64,000 nt of DNA from Bordetella parapertussis (GTDB taxonomy: Bacteria > Pseudomonadota > Gammaproteobacteria > Burkholderiales > Casimicrobiaceae): the NCBI GenBank assembly GCA_943331295.2, contig CALQLA020000016.1, positions 29,084 to 93,083 on the forward strand, in the 5' to 3' direction. Every line of letters starts with the position of its first letter. The first letter of the stretch is position 1. A program made the position numbers and the translations under genes. Under the pieces are notes generated by a model that was not told the origin of the DNA, did no database searches, and saw nothing but the letters and a program-made list of their open reading frames with translations. Positions 52,889 through 64,000 of the stretch are shown here, piece by piece.

Positions 52889-53316
52889 AATCCCGCCACC
52901 GCGGCCTTGACCCGCTGATACGTGCCGCAGATGCAGACGTTGCCCATTTCGGCGAGGATCTCGGTGCCGTGGTGGCCGGCCTGCATCGCCGCGGCGCAGG
53001 ACATGATCATCCCCGGCTGGCAGTAGCCGCACTGGGGCACCTGGTTGGCGATCCAGGCCTTCTGCGCCGGATGGCTGCGGTCCGGCGACAGGCCCTCGAT
53101 CGTGACGATCTTCTTGCCTGCCGCCGACGACGTGTCGAACACGCACGAGTGCTCGCGCTGGCCGTCGATCATCACCGTGCAGGCGCCGCACACCTCGATG
53201 CCGCAACCGTACTTGGTGCCGGTCAGTCCCAGCACGTCGCGCAGCACCCAGAGGAGCGGAGTCGCCCCGTCCACGTTGACGCTGTAGGACTTGCCATTCA
53301 CATTCAGTGCGATCAC
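52885..53316 (-). CDS. 2Fe-2S subunit of the molybdenum hydroxylase (IorA-like)
   Basis: A 143-residue iron-sulfur protein. The plant-ferredoxin-type cluster is C-x4-C-x2-C (KYGCGIEVCGACTV) with a fourth cysteine in HSCVF. The second cluster uses CGYCQPG and CICGTY. It starts at GTG 53316 with GGAGG 7 bases upstream. It passes electrons from the molybdenum subunit and has no export signal of its own, so it would be carried through Tat bound to the partner. Confidence 0.94.
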   Translation of the reverse strand: MIALNVNGKSYSVNVDGATPLLWVLRDVLGLTGTKYGCGIEVCGACTVMIDGQREHSCVFDTSSAAGKKIVTIEGLSPDRSHPAQKAWIANQVPQCGYCQPGMIMSCAAAMQAGHHGTEILAEMGNVCICGTYQRVKAAVAGL

Positions 53317-53419
53317 TGTTGTTCCTCCTCGCTGTAGAAGCGCCGTCTCCGGCTCGCCCCGGTCGTTGCCGCGATTCGCGACGCGCCGCCGGACCCGGCC
53401 GGGCACGCAAATGTCGACT

Positions 53420-53455
53420 TGTCATGACATTGACATTATTATCAATGAGTGTCAA
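53420..53455. promoter_or_regulatory. palindrome-rich control region upstream of the molybdenum hydroxylase operon
   Basis: Contains a perfect 10-base palindrome TGTCATGACA (53420-53429), an inverted repeat CATTGA-N8-TCAATG (53428-53447) and a TGTCAA (53450-53455), which on the minus strand is a perfect -35 TTGACA. Several TGACA half-sites are thus packed into 36 AT-rich bases, a strong sign of a dimeric regulator acting on the operon. Confidence 0.6.
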
Positions 53456-53560
53456 CCCCATAGCCGACGGGGGGGGTCGGCCGGCGGCCCTTTTCCTCAA
53501 AGAGGGGCGCCACTGCGGCAGAATGTCGCCGTGCCCGAATCGAAAGCCTGAAGGAATCCG

Positions 53561-54850
53561 ATGCTTCCCCACAACCACCCGCTGCGCATCCAACTCAACG
53601 ACGAGGTCCATGCGCGGCCGCCCGAGGCGCTCGCCGCGCCGCTCGCCGTGTCGTTCCTCGCGCTCTTTTCCGGGCCGGACGCGCATGCGCGCCAATGGGC
53701 GCACGTCGCCGAACTCGCGCGCCGCTTCGATGCGCCGCCGCCGGCCGCGGGCGCCAACCACTACAGCGCGGACTGCGGCGCGTTCCGGATCAATTGGGAG
53801 CGCCACAGCGAGTACAGCCGCTACAAGTTCATCGTCACGGGAGCGGGCGACGGTCCGTTCGCGCCGCCGGCCATCGCCGCAGCGCCCGCCGACTGGATCG
53901 AAGCCCTGCCCGGCCAGCTGCTGGTCGCCGCCCACATCACGCTGGTGAAGGACCCCGGCGGGGCCGTCGACCACGACGCGATCGCGGCCCGGTGGTTCGG
54001 CGGCAACGCGCTCGTCGGCGCGGCGATCGCGGGCGGCGCCGCGGTCGCGCTGACCGACTTCCGGATCGCGCCGGACCAGTTCAGCCGGCTGCTGGTGCTC
54101 GACCGCGGCATGACGCCGCGGCAGTCCGGCCGCATGGTGCGGCGGCTGGTCGAGATGGACACCTACCGGATCCTGGCGCTGCTTGCGCTGCCGGTCGCGC
54201 GATCGCTGTCGCCGTTCCTCGACAGGAGCGAGCGCGAGCTCGCGCAGATCACGACGGTACTCGCCGCGTCGGGCGAGGCCGACGAGCCGGTGCTGCTCGA
54301 CCGCCTGACGCGGCTCGAGGCCGAGATCGACAGCCGCGCGGCGGAGAACCACTCCCGTTTCAGCGCGGCCGCCGCCTATTACGAGCTCGTCGCCCGCCGC
54401 ACCGTCGAGCTGCGCGAGGAGCGCATTCCCGGCCTGCAGACCTTCGGCGAGTTCACCGAGCGGCGGCTCGCGCCGGCGATGAACACCTGCCGCACGGTGG
54501 CGGAGCGGATGGAGTCGCTGTCGCAGCGGGTCGCGCGCGCCACGCAGCTCTTGTCGACGCGCGTCGACGTCACGCGCGAGCGGCAGAACCAGGCGGTGCT
54601 GGAGTCGACGAACCGGCGGGCGAAGATGCAGCTGCGGCTGCAGGAAACGGTCGAGGGCCTGTCGGTGGCGGCCGTGACCTACTACGTCGTCGGGCTCGTC
54701 GGCTACGTGGCCAAGGGCGCGAAGGCGGCCGGCTCGGACTGGAATCCCGACCTGGTGATGGCGATCAGCATCCCGGTCGTCGCCGTCGCCGTCGCGCTGG
54801 GCGTGCGCAAGATCCGGAAAGCCATGACCAACACCGCCGTCGGCAACTAA
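53561..54850 (+). CDS. DUF3422 family membrane protein
   Basis: A 429-residue protein of the DUF3422 family, found in many proteobacteria, function unknown. Typical start NHPLRIQLNDEVHARPPEAL, then WERHSEYSRYKFIV, a middle region with RMVRRLVEMDTYRILALLALPVARSL, a long helical part with LSQRVARATQLLSTRVDVTRERQNQAVL, and two membrane spans near the C-terminus (AAVTYYVVGLVGYVAKG and LVMAISIPVVAVAVALGV). It is convergent with hutU, 31 bases apart, and shows no operon partner. Confidence 0.9.
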   Translation: MLPHNHPLRIQLNDEVHARPPEALAAPLAVSFLALFSGPDAHARQWAHVAELARRFDAPPPAAGANHYSADCGAFRINWERHSEYSRYKFIVTGAGDGPFAPPAIAAAPADWIEALPGQLLVAAHITLVKDPGGAVDHDAIAARWFGGNALVGAAIAGGAAVALTDFRIAPDQFSRLLVLDRGMTPRQSGRMVRRLVEMDTYRILALLALPVARSLSPFLDRSERELAQITTVLAASGEADEPVLLDRLTRLEAEIDSRAAENHSRFSAAAAYYELVARRTVELREERIPGLQTFGEFTERRLAPAMNTCRTVAERMESLSQRVARATQLLSTRVDVTRERQNQAVLESTNRRAKMQLRLQETVEGLSVAAVTYYVVGLVGYVAKGAKAAGSDWNPDLVMAISIPVVAVAVALGVRKIRKAMTNTAVGN

Positions 54851-54881
54851 CGGCGCGCTCGGGCGCTCGCCCGGCGCGCCC

Positions 54882-56576
54882 TCAGGCCAGGATGCCCGGC
54901 AGGTCGAGGCGCTGTTCGCGGGCGCAGGCGATGGCGTCGGCGTAGCCCGCGTCGGCGTGGCGCATCACGCCCGTCGCCGGGTCGTTCCACAGCACGCGCG
55001 CGATCCGCTTCGCGGCGGCGTCGGTGCCGTCGCAGACGATCACCATCCCCGCGTGCTGCGAGTACCCCATCCCCACCCCGCCGCCGTGGTGCAGCGACAC
55101 CCACGTGGCGCCGCTCGCGGTATTGAGCAGCGCGTTGAGCAGCGGCCAGTCGGACACCGCGTCGCTGCCGTCGGCCATCGCCTCGGTCTCGCGGTTGGGA
55201 CTCGCCACCGAGCCGCTGTCGAGGTGGTCGCGGCCGATGACCACCGGCGCCTTCAACTCGCCGGTCTTCACCATCGCGTTGAACGCGAGGCCGGCGCGGT
55301 GCCGCTCGCCGAGGCCGATCCAGCAGATGCGCGCCGGCAGGCCCTGGAATGCGATCCGCGCCTGCGCCATGTCGAGCCAGCGGTGCAGGTGCGCGTCCTC
55401 CGGGAAGAGTTCCTTCATCTTCGCGTCGGTCCGGTGGATGTCCTCCGGGTCGCCCGACAGCGCCACCCACCGGAACGGTCCCTTGCCGCGGCAGAACAGC
55501 GGCCGGATGTAAGCGGGCACGAAACCGGGAAAGTCGAATGCGTTCTTCACACCGGCGTCGAAGGCGACCTGGCGGATGTTGTTGCCGTAGTCGACGGTGG
55601 GAATGCCCATCGCCTGGAAGTCGAGCATCGCCTGCACGTGCACGGCGCAGCTCTTCGCGGCGGCGTCGCGCAGCGCGGCGTGCCGGCCGGCATCGGCCTG
55701 CGCCGACTGCCATTGGCCGACGGTCCAGCCCGCCGGCAGGTACCCGTTGACGAGGTCGTGCGCCGACGTCTGGTCGGTGACGAGATCGGGTGCGAGCCCG
55801 CCGGCCCGCGCCCGGCGCACGAGTTCCGGCAGGATCTCCGCCGCGTTGCCGAGGAGGCCGATCGACACGGCCTTCCTTTCGTCCCGGTAGCGCGCGAGGC
55901 GGACGAGCGCGTCGTCGATGCCGTTCGCCTGCTCGTCCAGGTAGCGCGAGCGCAGGCGGAAGTCGATCCGCGACTGCTGGCACTCGATGTTGAGCGACGA
56001 CGCGCCGGCGAAGCTCGCCGCCAGCGGCTGCGCGCCGCCCATGCCGCCCAGTCCCGCGGTGAGTATCCAGCGGCCCCCGAGGTCGCCGCCGAAATGCTGC
56101 CGGCCCGCCTCGACGAAGGTCTCGTACGTGCCCTGCACGATGCCCTGGCTGCCGATGTAGATCCACGACCCCGCGGTCATCTGACCGTACATCATGAGCC
56201 CCTTGCGGTCGAGCTCGTTGAAGTGCTCCCACGTCGCCCATTTCGGCACGAGGTTCGAATTGGCGAGGAGCACGCGCGGCGCGTCGGCGTGGGTGCGGAA
56301 CACGCCCACCGGCTTGCCCGACTGGATCAGCAGCGTCTCGTCGGCCTCGAGCCGGCGCAAGGCCGCCACGATCTGGTCGTACGACTTCCAGTCGCGCGCG
56401 GCGCGGCCGATGCCGCCGTAGACGACGAGGTCGCCGGGCCGCTCCGCGACCTCGGGGTCGAGGTTGTTCATCAGCATCCGCAGCGGCGCCTCGGTGAGCC
56501 AGCTCTTCGCGGACAGGATGGTGCCGCGGTCGGCGCGGATCATGCGGCTGCTCTCGGTGCGGGAAATCATGTTCAT
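54882..56576 (-). CDS. hutU: urocanate hydratase
   Basis: A 564-residue NAD-dependent urocanase, second step of histidine breakdown. Conserved: [32 protein letters not shown], the NAD-binding [49 protein letters not shown], and [21 protein letters not shown] supports ATG 56576 over the ATG two codons later. It follows hutH with a BIME between them; hutI, hutG/F and hutC are not in the window. Confidence 0.96.
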   Translation of the reverse strand: MNMISRTESSRMIRADRGTILSAKSWLTEAPLRMLMNNLDPEVAERPGDLVVYGGIGRAARDWKSYDQIVAALRRLEADETLLIQSGKPVGVFRTHADAPRVLLANSNLVPKWATWEHFNELDRKGLMMYGQMTAGSWIYIGSQGIVQGTYETFVEAGRQHFGGDLGGRWILTAGLGGMGGAQPLAASFAGASSLNIECQQSRIDFRLRSRYLDEQANGIDDALVRLARYRDERKAVSIGLLGNAAEILPELVRRARAGGLAPDLVTDQTSAHDLVNGYLPAGWTVGQWQSAQADAGRHAALRDAAAKSCAVHVQAMLDFQAMGIPTVDYGNNIRQVAFDAGVKNAFDFPGFVPAYIRPLFCRGKGPFRWVALSGDPEDIHRTDAKMKELFPEDAHLHRWLDMAQARIAFQGLPARICWIGLGERHRAGLAFNAMVKTGELKAPVVIGRDHLDSGSVASPNRETEAMADGSDAVSDWPLLNALLNTASGATWVSLHHGGGVGMGYSQHAGMVIVCDGTDAAAKRIARVLWNDPATGVMRHADAGYADAIACAREQRLDLPGILA

Positions 56577-56655
56577 TCGGCACGCTCCTGGCGGCAGGTT
56601 TGGTGAAATGTTACGCCTTGCATGCGGGCCACCCGTCCCGCATTCCCGCGAACGT

Positions 56656-56743
56656 GTAGCCCGGGTTGAGCAACGCGAAACCCGGGCGGACCGTGCCCGT
56701 TTGCGCCTACCCCCCGGGTTTCGCTCGCGCTCACCCCGGGCTA
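56656..56743. repeat. BIME: inverted pair of REP sequences overlapping the hutH stop
   Basis: REP units at 56656-56686 and 56713-56743 face each other around a spacer that is the reverse complement of the spacer in the BIME at 18118. The right-hand unit supplies the last codons and stop codon of hutH (56731). Confidence 0.87.
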
Positions 56744-58287
56744 CGGAGGCCGTCGTCGGCGACGCCAGGCAAGGCAACGGATGCCGCCGCGTGCGCCACG
56801 GCGCCGCTCCGCACCATCGCCACGGCCGCCTCGATGTCGGGCGCGAGGTAGCGGTCGTCGTCGAGGTGCGGGACGCGCTCGCGCAGCAGCGCGCGCACGG
56901 CCTGGAGCGGCGCGCTGCTGGCGAGCGGCGCGTGGAAGTCGCAGCCCTGCGCGGCCGCCAGCAGTTCGATGCCGACGATGGCCGTCGCGTTCTCCGCCAT
57001 CGGCAGCAGCCGGCGCGCGCCATGCGCCGCCATCGACACGTGGTCTTCCTGGTTGGCGGACGTGGGGATCGAGTCGACGCTCGCCGGATGCGCGCGCTGC
57101 TTGTTCTCGGAGACGAGCGCCGCCGCGGTCACCTGCGGGATCATGAACCCGGAGTTGAGCCCCGGCCGCGGCGTCAGGAACGCGGGCAGGCCGGACAGCG
57201 CCGGATCCACCAGCATCGCGATCCGTCGCTCGGCGAGCGAACCGATCTCGCACAGCGCCAGCGCAATCATGTCGGCCGCGAAGGCCACCGGCTCGGCGTG
57301 GAAGTTGCCGCCCGACAACGCTTCGTCCGACTCCGGAAAGATCAGCGGATTGTCGGAGACGCCGTTCGCCTCGATCCCGAGCACGCTCCCCGCCTGCCGC
57401 AGCACGTCGAGGCAGGCGCCCATCACCTGCGGCTGGCAGCGCAGGCAGTACGGGTCCTGCACGCGCGCGTCGCCGGTGCGGTGCGATTCGCGGATGGCGC
57501 TGCCGGCGAGAAGCCCGCGCAGGGCGTCGGCCGTGTCGATCTGGCCGCGGTGGCGGCGCAGCCGGTGGATGCGCGGATCAAACGGCGCGTCCGACCCGCG
57601 TGCGGCATCGGTCGCGAGCGCGCCGGTGACCAGCGCGGCGCGGTAGAGCACCTCGGCCTCGAACAGGCCGGCGAGCGCGTTGGCGGACGAGAACTGGGTG
57701 CCGTTGAGCAGGGCGAGGCCCTCCTTCGCCCCCAGCACGACCGGTGCGAGCCCGGCCCGGGCGAGCGCGTCGCGCGCCGGCAGGAGTCCGTCGGGAGTCA
57801 TTGCATCGCCGACGCCCGTCATCACCGCCGCCATGTGCGCGAGCGGCGCCAGGTCACCCGACGCGCCGACCGAGCCCTGCGCCGGGATGACGGGGATGAC
57901 GCCGCACGCGAGCATTGCCTCCAGCAGCAGCAGCGTCGCCGGCCGCACACCCGACGCGCCCTGCGCGAGACTCGCGATCTTCAACGCCATCATCAGGCGC
58001 GTGATCGCGACCGGCAGCGGCGCGCCGACGCCGGCCGCGTGCGACAGCACGATGTTGCGCTGCAGCCGCTCGAGATCGACAGCGTCGATGCGCACCGAGG
58101 CGAGCTTGCCGAAGCCCGTGTTGACGCCGTAGACCGGATCGCCGCGGGCGACGATGCGGGCGACGGACACGGCACTGGCGGCGATGCCGGGCCGGCAGCC
58201 GGCATCGAGCTCGATGCCCGTACCACGATAAATGGCGCGCCAATCGGACAACGCGGCGGCACCGGGAACGAGGGTGATCGGGTCCAT
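56731..58287 (-). CDS. hutH: histidine ammonia-lyase
   Basis: A 518-residue enzyme that removes ammonia from histidine to give urocanate. The MIO cofactor forms from Ala142-Ser143-Gly144 in [14 protein letters not shown]. Also [11 protein letters not shown] near residue 53, [11 protein letters not shown], and the phenolic-lyase motif [17 protein letters not shown] 58287 is chosen since it begins the conserved region; an ATG two codons upstream is possible. The final residues (LRSPG) and stop are encoded by an inserted REP, so the original C-terminus has been replaced or extended slightly. Confidence 0.96.
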   Translation of the reverse strand: MDPITLVPGAAALSDWRAIYRGTGIELDAGCRPGIAASAVSVARIVARGDPVYGVNTGFGKLASVRIDAVDLERLQRNIVLSHAAGVGAPLPVAITRLMMALKIASLAQGASGVRPATLLLLEAMLACGVIPVIPAQGSVGASGDLAPLAHMAAVMTGVGDAMTPDGLLPARDALARAGLAPVVLGAKEGLALLNGTQFSSANALAGLFEAEVLYRAALVTGALATDAARGSDAPFDPRIHRLRRHRGQIDTADALRGLLAGSAIRESHRTGDARVQDPYCLRCQPQVMGACLDVLRQAGSVLGIEANGVSDNPLIFPESDEALSGGNFHAEPVAFAADMIALALCEIGSLAERRIAMLVDPALSGLPAFLTPRPGLNSGFMIPQVTAAALVSENKQRAHPASVDSIPTSANQEDHVSMAAHGARRLLPMAENATAIVGIELLAAAQGCDFHAPLASSAPLQAVRALLRERVPHLDDDRYLAPDIEAAVAMVRSGAVAHAAASVALPGVADDGLRSPG

Positions 58288-58626
58288 GATCATTCCGGGG
58301 GTTGGGGCCTGCAAGCGATCGCGCAGCCCGGTGTTGAGCGAACGCGAAACCCGGGACGGCGTCGCAACTATTGTAACGGCAATCCCGCCGGCACCGCGTT
58401 CTCGGGCTTCGACGTCACGTTCTGCGGCCGCCGGCGCGCTGCAGCGGCGCCGGCACCGGGGCGACGAAGCTCGAGACCGGGTTCGACATGGCGTAGGGCA
58501 CGCGCATCGTGCGGGTAGGCGCGATCGTGCCGTGGGACTGCCGCGGTGCGTCGCTGACCAGGGACTAGCGGCCCGGGGGCACGCCGCGGCCCGCGGGCGC
58601 AGGCCGGCGTCCGTCCTCGCCGCGGA
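58288..58626. repeat. gene-free stretch with a single REP element
   Basis: Contains one unpaired REP unit (about 58324-58355, CCGGTGTTGAGCG...CGAAACCCGGG). The rest is GC-rich without recognisable genes; a 30-codon minus-strand frame ([14 protein letters not shown]...) has no support. Confidence 0.6.
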
Positions 58627-59142
58627 TCAGCCCGCGACGTGCGGTGGCGAGGACTCGAGCCGCCGGCGCACCATCTCGACGTGCGTGCGCAGCGTGTAGG
58701 CTTCCGCGGCCAGCAGCGCCTCGACCATCGCCCGCGTGCCGCTCTGCGGGAGGCCCACGGCGATCCGCTTGCCCCGCAGCTCCTTGAGGTGCGTCAACGG
58801 CGCGGGCGCGCGGTAGAAGATCCACAGCGGCTCGTAATAGAGGCTCGCCAGCATCACGATCCCCGCGGCCGCCGGCAGCGTGGCGACACCGCCCTGCATG
58901 AAGGCGACGTCGACGCCGGAGTTCCGGTCGATCAGCAGTTGCAGGTTCTCCGCGGCGCCGTCCGTCCGGCGCTCCTCTACCGTCACGCCGTGCCGCGCGA
59001 GTATGGCCTTGTACCGCTGCGCGAAGTCCACGTACAGGCTGTGCGGCGCCCCGGAGGCCAGCACGATCCTGGCCGGCGGAATCGGGTGGGTGAACCGGGC
59101 CGACACCCAGACGACGAAGACCAGCACCGCGAGTGCGGCCAC
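58627..59142 (-). pseudogene. truncated TAXI-family TRAP receptor gene
   Basis: The frame encodes a membrane anchor (LAVLVFVVWVSARFTHPIPP), then PARIVLASGAPHSLYVDFAQRYKAILARHGV, NLQLLIDRNSGVDVAFMQGG, SLYYEPLWIFYR and LRGKRIAVGLPQSGTRAM, all typical of membrane-anchored TAXI receptors. The frame stops after about 170 residues, where full-length members run on for more than 250 more. A GTG at 59142 is the only internal start; the open frame continues to a stop at about 59247, so the true N-terminus is also unclear. Probably non-functional. Confidence 0.65.
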
Positions 59143-59319
59143 CGTCCAGCGCAGGATGTCGCTCTGCAGCGAACGGGCCAGCGCGTTGCCGGGCAGGCGC
59201 GCACGGGTTCCGGGATCAGCCGCGCCGCGCCGGGCGCGCGGGAACGCCTATAATCCGCTCGCGGCCGGCAGGGTGCGGGACGCCGGCGGGATCGTCGCCA
59301 CGCCGCGCCGGTCGCGTCA

Positions 59320-59547
59320 TTACTTCTTCTGCAGCATGAACACGAACGCGTCGGCATCCTCGACGGACGACAACAGCGCATTGCCGGTCTGCCGCGAGAA
59401 CGCCTGCATGTCCTTGACCGACCCGGGATCGGTGGCGACGATCTTCAGCACCTGGCCCGAGTCCATCGTATTCAACGCTTTCTTGGTCTTGAGGATCGGC
59501 AACGGGCATGACAGCCCCTTGGCGTCCAGTTCCCTGTCGAAATGCAT
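59320..59547 (-). CDS. TusA/YeeD-like sulfurtransferase
   Basis: A 75-residue SirA/TusA-fold protein. The active-site cysteine is in the family motif GLSCPLPIL (Cys14), followed by TKKALNTMDSGQVLKIVATDPGSVKDMQAF, an exact TusA-like layout. TusA proteins relay persulfide sulfur for tRNA thiolation, molybdenum cofactor or sulfur oxidation; which branch applies is not clear here, though a molybdenum enzyme operon lies 6 kb away. GGGAG upstream supports ATG 59547. Confidence 0.92.
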   Translation of the reverse strand: MHFDRELDAKGLSCPLPILKTKKALNTMDSGQVLKIVATDPGSVKDMQAFSRQTGNALLSSVEDADAFVFMLQKK

Positions 59548-59710
59548 ACATCGATCTCCCGGTATCCGCCTGATGCGGCAGTGTACGCCCGCTCCCCGCA
59601 CCGACGTCGGGCGTTCCGACCGGCCGGCGCGAGCGCCGCCGCGCATTTTCGCATTTCGCGCCGCCGCGGTCGACGCACCGGCGCCAGGGCCGCGGCCGCG
59701 GCATCCCTGA

Positions 59711-61903
<2,193 letters not shown>

Positions 61904-61968
61904 CGGGCTTATTTTTCGACCCGGGCCATTCGACCGGCGGACCTGCATTTCCAATTGGAGGCGGCAAC

Positions 61969-62298
61969 GTGGCATTCGACCTGATCTCTCCCGCTTACGC
62001 GCAGGGGGCCGTTCCCAGCGGCGGCGACCTGATGACCTTCCTGCCGATGATCGCGATCTTCGTGGTCTTCTATTTCCTGCTGATCCGCCCGCAGCAGAAG
62101 AAAGCCAAGGAAGCGAAGGCGATGCTCCAGGCGCTGCAGAAAGGCGACGAGGTCGTGACGGCCGGCGGCCTGCTGGGCCGCGTCGCGAAGCTCACCGAGC
62201 AGTACGCGACGATCGAAGTCGCGCCGAACACCGAAATCATCGTCCAGCGGCAGGCGGTGGCGCAATTGCTGCCGAAGGGCACGATCAAGGCGCTCTAG
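61969..62298 (+). CDS. yajC: preprotein translocase subunit YajC
   Basis: A 109-residue inner-membrane accessory of SecDF. One membrane span (LPMIAIFVVFYFLLIRPQQ) is followed by the family motif RPQQKKAKE, then LQKGDEVVTAGGLLGRV and NTEIIVQRQAVAQLLPKGT. GTG 61969 is selected by GGAGG 7 bases upstream. Its place between tgt and secD is the standard order. Confidence 0.97.
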   Translation: MAFDLISPAYAQGAVPSGGDLMTFLPMIAIFVVFYFLLIRPQQKKAKEAKAMLQALQKGDEVVTAGGLLGRVAKLTEQYATIEVAPNTEIIVQRQAVAQLLPKGTIKAL

Positions 62299-62421
62299 CG
62301 TGACAGCGGCGGCAGGCTCCACCGGCCGCCGCGCCATGCCCCGTGACATCCGCCGGTCGCGCGTCCGAGCCACACTCCGGCCCGTCGCGCGCCCGCCGCA
62401 TCCCACTCCTACGACTGCGCC

Positions 62422-64000
62422 ATGAACCGCTATCCGCTCTGGAAATACATCGTCATCGCGATCGCGCTGGCAATCGGCCTCCTCTACACGCTGCCGAACT
62501 TCTTCCCGGAGTCGCCCGCGGTGCAAGTGTCGTCGAGCAAGCCCGGAGTGAAGGTCGATAGCGGGCTGCTGCTGCAGGTCGAGTCGGCCTTGAAGGACGC
62601 CGGCATCGCCTTCCGCGGCGACGGCATCGACGCCGTCGGCATCAAGGTGCGGTTCGCCGATCCCGACACGCAGCTGAAGGCCAAGGACGTGCTGCAGGAG
62701 AAGCTCGGCCCCAACTACATCGTGGCGCTCAACCTGCTGTCGTCGTCGCCGCAATGGCTGACGACGCTCGGCGCGCTGCCGATGTACCTCGGCCTCGACC
62801 TCCGCGGCGGCGTCCACTTCCTGCTGCAGGTCGACATGAAGGCGGCGCTCGACAAGGCCGCGGACCGCTACACGACCGATATCCGCTCGCTGCTCCGCGA
62901 GAAGAAGGTCCAGTACGCGGGCGTCGCGCGCGAGGGCTCGGCCGTGGTCGTCCGCCTGCGCGACGGCGCCGAGCGGGCGAAGGCGCGGACTGAAATCACG
63001 GCGGCGTTCCCGGACCTCGCGCTGCGCGAGACCGAGCCCACGCCCGGCGAACTCCGCCTCGTGGCGACGCTGAAGCCCGAGGCGCAGAAGAAGATCCAGG
63101 AAGGCGCGGTCCAGCAGAACATCCAGATCCTGCGCAACCGCGTCAACGAGCTCGGCGTGGCCGAGCCGATCATCCAGCAGCAGGGTCTGGAGCGCGTCGT
63201 CGTCCAGCTCCCCGGGGTGCAGGACACCGCGCGGGCCAAGGACATCCTGGGCCGCACGGCATCGCTCGAGATCCGGATGGTCAACGAGGATCCGGGCGTG
63301 CTCGAGCAGGCCCAGGCGGGCCAGGTGCCGTTCGGCAGCGACCTCTTCGTCGACCGCAGCGGCGCGCCCGTCGTCGTCAAGCGCCAGGTCGTGCTGACCG
63401 GCGACCGCATCAACGACGCCCAACCCGGCTTCGACCAGCGCAACAACGAGCCGGCGGTGCACGTCAACCTCGACGGCACCGGCGCGCGGCTGTTCAAGGA
63501 GATCACCCGCGAGAACGTCGGCAAGCGGATGGCGATCGTGCTGGTCGAGAAGGGCCGCACCGAGGTCGTCACCGCGCCGGTGATCCGCGAGGAGATCGGC
63601 GGCGGGCGCGTCCAGATCACGGGCCGCATGTCCACGCGCGAAGCCAACGACATCGCGCTGCTGATGCGCGCCGGCGCGCTGGCGGCGCCGATGGAGATCG
63701 TCGAGGAGCGCACCGTCGGCCCGTCGCTGGGCAAGGAGAACATCGACAAGGGCTTCAACTCGGTCACCTACGGCTTCATCGTGATGGCGATCTTCATGTG
63801 CGTCTACTACCGGCTGATGGGCCTCATCTCGACCATCGCGCTGACGATCAACCTGCTGCTGCTGGTCGCGCTGCTGTCGATGCTGCAGGCGACGCTGACG
63901 CTGCCCGGCATCGCCGCCATCGCGCTGACGCTGGGCATGGCGATCGACGCCAACGTGCTGATCAACGAGCGCATCCGCGAGGAGCTGCGCTGGGGGGCGA
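62422..64000 (+). CDS. secD: protein translocase subunit SecD, 3'-truncated by window edge
   Basis: The first 526 codons of SecD, the proton-driven subunit that helps pull secreted proteins across the membrane. N-terminal span about residues 6-25, LGLDLRGGVHFLLQVD, a large periplasmic P1 domain with EGAVQQNIQILRNRVNELGVAEPIIQQQG, and LLMRAGALAAPMEIVEERTVGPSLG. Membrane helices follow, with GMAIDANVLINERIREELR at the window end. No stop is reached. The ATG begins a family-typical RYPLWKYIV. Confidence 0.97.
   Translation, partial: MNRYPLWKYIVIAIALAIGLLYTLPNFFPESPAVQVSSSKPGVKVDSGLLLQVESALKDAGIAFRGDGIDAVGIKVRFADPDTQLKAKDVLQEKLGPNYIVALNLLSSSPQWLTTLGALPMYLGLDLRGGVHFLLQVDMKAALDKAADRYTTDIRSLLREKKVQYAGVAREGSAVVVRLRDGAERAKARTEITAAFPDLALRETEPTPGELRLVATLKPEAQKKIQEGAVQQNIQILRNRVNELGVAEPIIQQQGLERVVVQLPGVQDTARAKDILGRTASLEIRMVNEDPGVLEQAQAGQVPFGSDLFVDRSGAPVVVKRQVVLTGDRINDAQPGFDQRNNEPAVHVNLDGTGARLFKEITRENVGKRMAIVLVEKGRTEVVTAPVIREEIGGGRVQITGRMSTREANDIALLMRAGALAAPMEIVEERTVGPSLGKENIDKGFNSVTYGFIVMAIFMCVYYRLMGLISTIALTINLLLLVALLSMLQATLTLPGIAAIALTLGMAIDANVLINERIREELRWGA

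Noticed and set aside
58440..58560. A 30-codon minus-strand frame ([14 protein letters not shown]...) as a gene remnant
   Set aside because: Too short, no recognisable homology and no start signal.
59249..59254. A perfect TATAAT on the plus strand downstream of tusA
   Set aside because: No -35 and the next plus-strand gene, queA, is about 470 bases away with a convergent gene between; not supported as a promoter.

Overview
The window is a very GC-rich chromosomal segment whose gene content points to a betaproteobacterium of Burkholderiales/Rhodocyclales type. The evidence is the queA-tgt-yajC-secD order, a lysine/alanine-tailed SWIB protein, several Bug-type periplasmic binding proteins, a GlrK/QseG/GlrR-like signalling operon, and REP/BIME repeats with a CCCGGGTT...AACCCGGG core. 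No plasmid, phage or transposase genes were seen. This placement is an inference from gene content; no alignment was run.

Layout. Positions 1-17,100 are housekeeping: the end of msrA, an MFS permease, pdxH, a SWIB protein with its own terminator, a two-gene polyprenyl-phosphate glycosylation pair, a GST, htpX, glnS, xseA, aroC, a large DUF2339 membrane protein and an MFS-acyltransferase fusion. Three DnaA-box-like 9-mers lie in the glnS/xseA intergenic region. Positions 17,260-23,190 hold thyA and folA, separated by a minus-strand block: sensor kinase, lipoprotein and sigma-54 response regulator of the GlrK/QseG/GlrR type. Just downstream of the regulator are two perfect TGTC-N10-GACA sites and a consensus sigma-54 promoter. 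They lead into a roughly 360-nt transcription unit with a 55-codon ORF and a strong terminator whose loop reads UUCCUCC. This unit is the most interesting thing in the window. In enterobacteria the same kind of regulator drives the small RNA GlmY from the same kind of sites.

Positions 23,300-29,700 hold a DUF4337 protein, a sulfatase-family hydrolase, a Tat-exported protein of unknown function, tRNA-Leu(CAA), a TPR/O-GlcNAc-transferase-like protein and a truncated membrane-protein gene.

Positions 29,700-50,600 are a catabolic region. At its core is a 14-gene, tightly spaced, minus-strand operon (31,867-45,809). It encodes a cupin, TRAP transporter DctPQM, three class III CoA-transferases, an MmgE/PrpD protein, an acyl-CoA dehydrogenase, a PrpF isomerase, a TauD-type dioxygenase, a second cupin, a Bug binding protein and a 3-hydroxyisobutyrate-dehydrogenase-type reductase. 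A LysR regulator diverges from it. A second, smaller module (Bug plus MmgE/PrpD) has its own paralogous, probably leaderless LysR regulator. A plus-strand TauD dioxygenase plus Bug pair lies to the left. The set fits uptake and CoA-dependent breakdown of a di- or tricarboxylic acid; the substrate cannot be read from the sequence.

Positions 50,600-59,550 hold a two-subunit, Tat-exported molybdenum hydroxylase of the isoquinoline-oxidoreductase type behind a palindrome-rich control region, a DUF3422 protein, hutU and hutH, a truncated TAXI-type TRAP receptor gene and a TusA-like protein. Positions 59,724-64,000 are the conserved queA-tgt-yajC-secD run, with secD cut by the window edge. Dispersed repeats include two inverted-orientation BIMEs with a shared spacer, a lone REP, and two copies of a separate 36-bp repeat.
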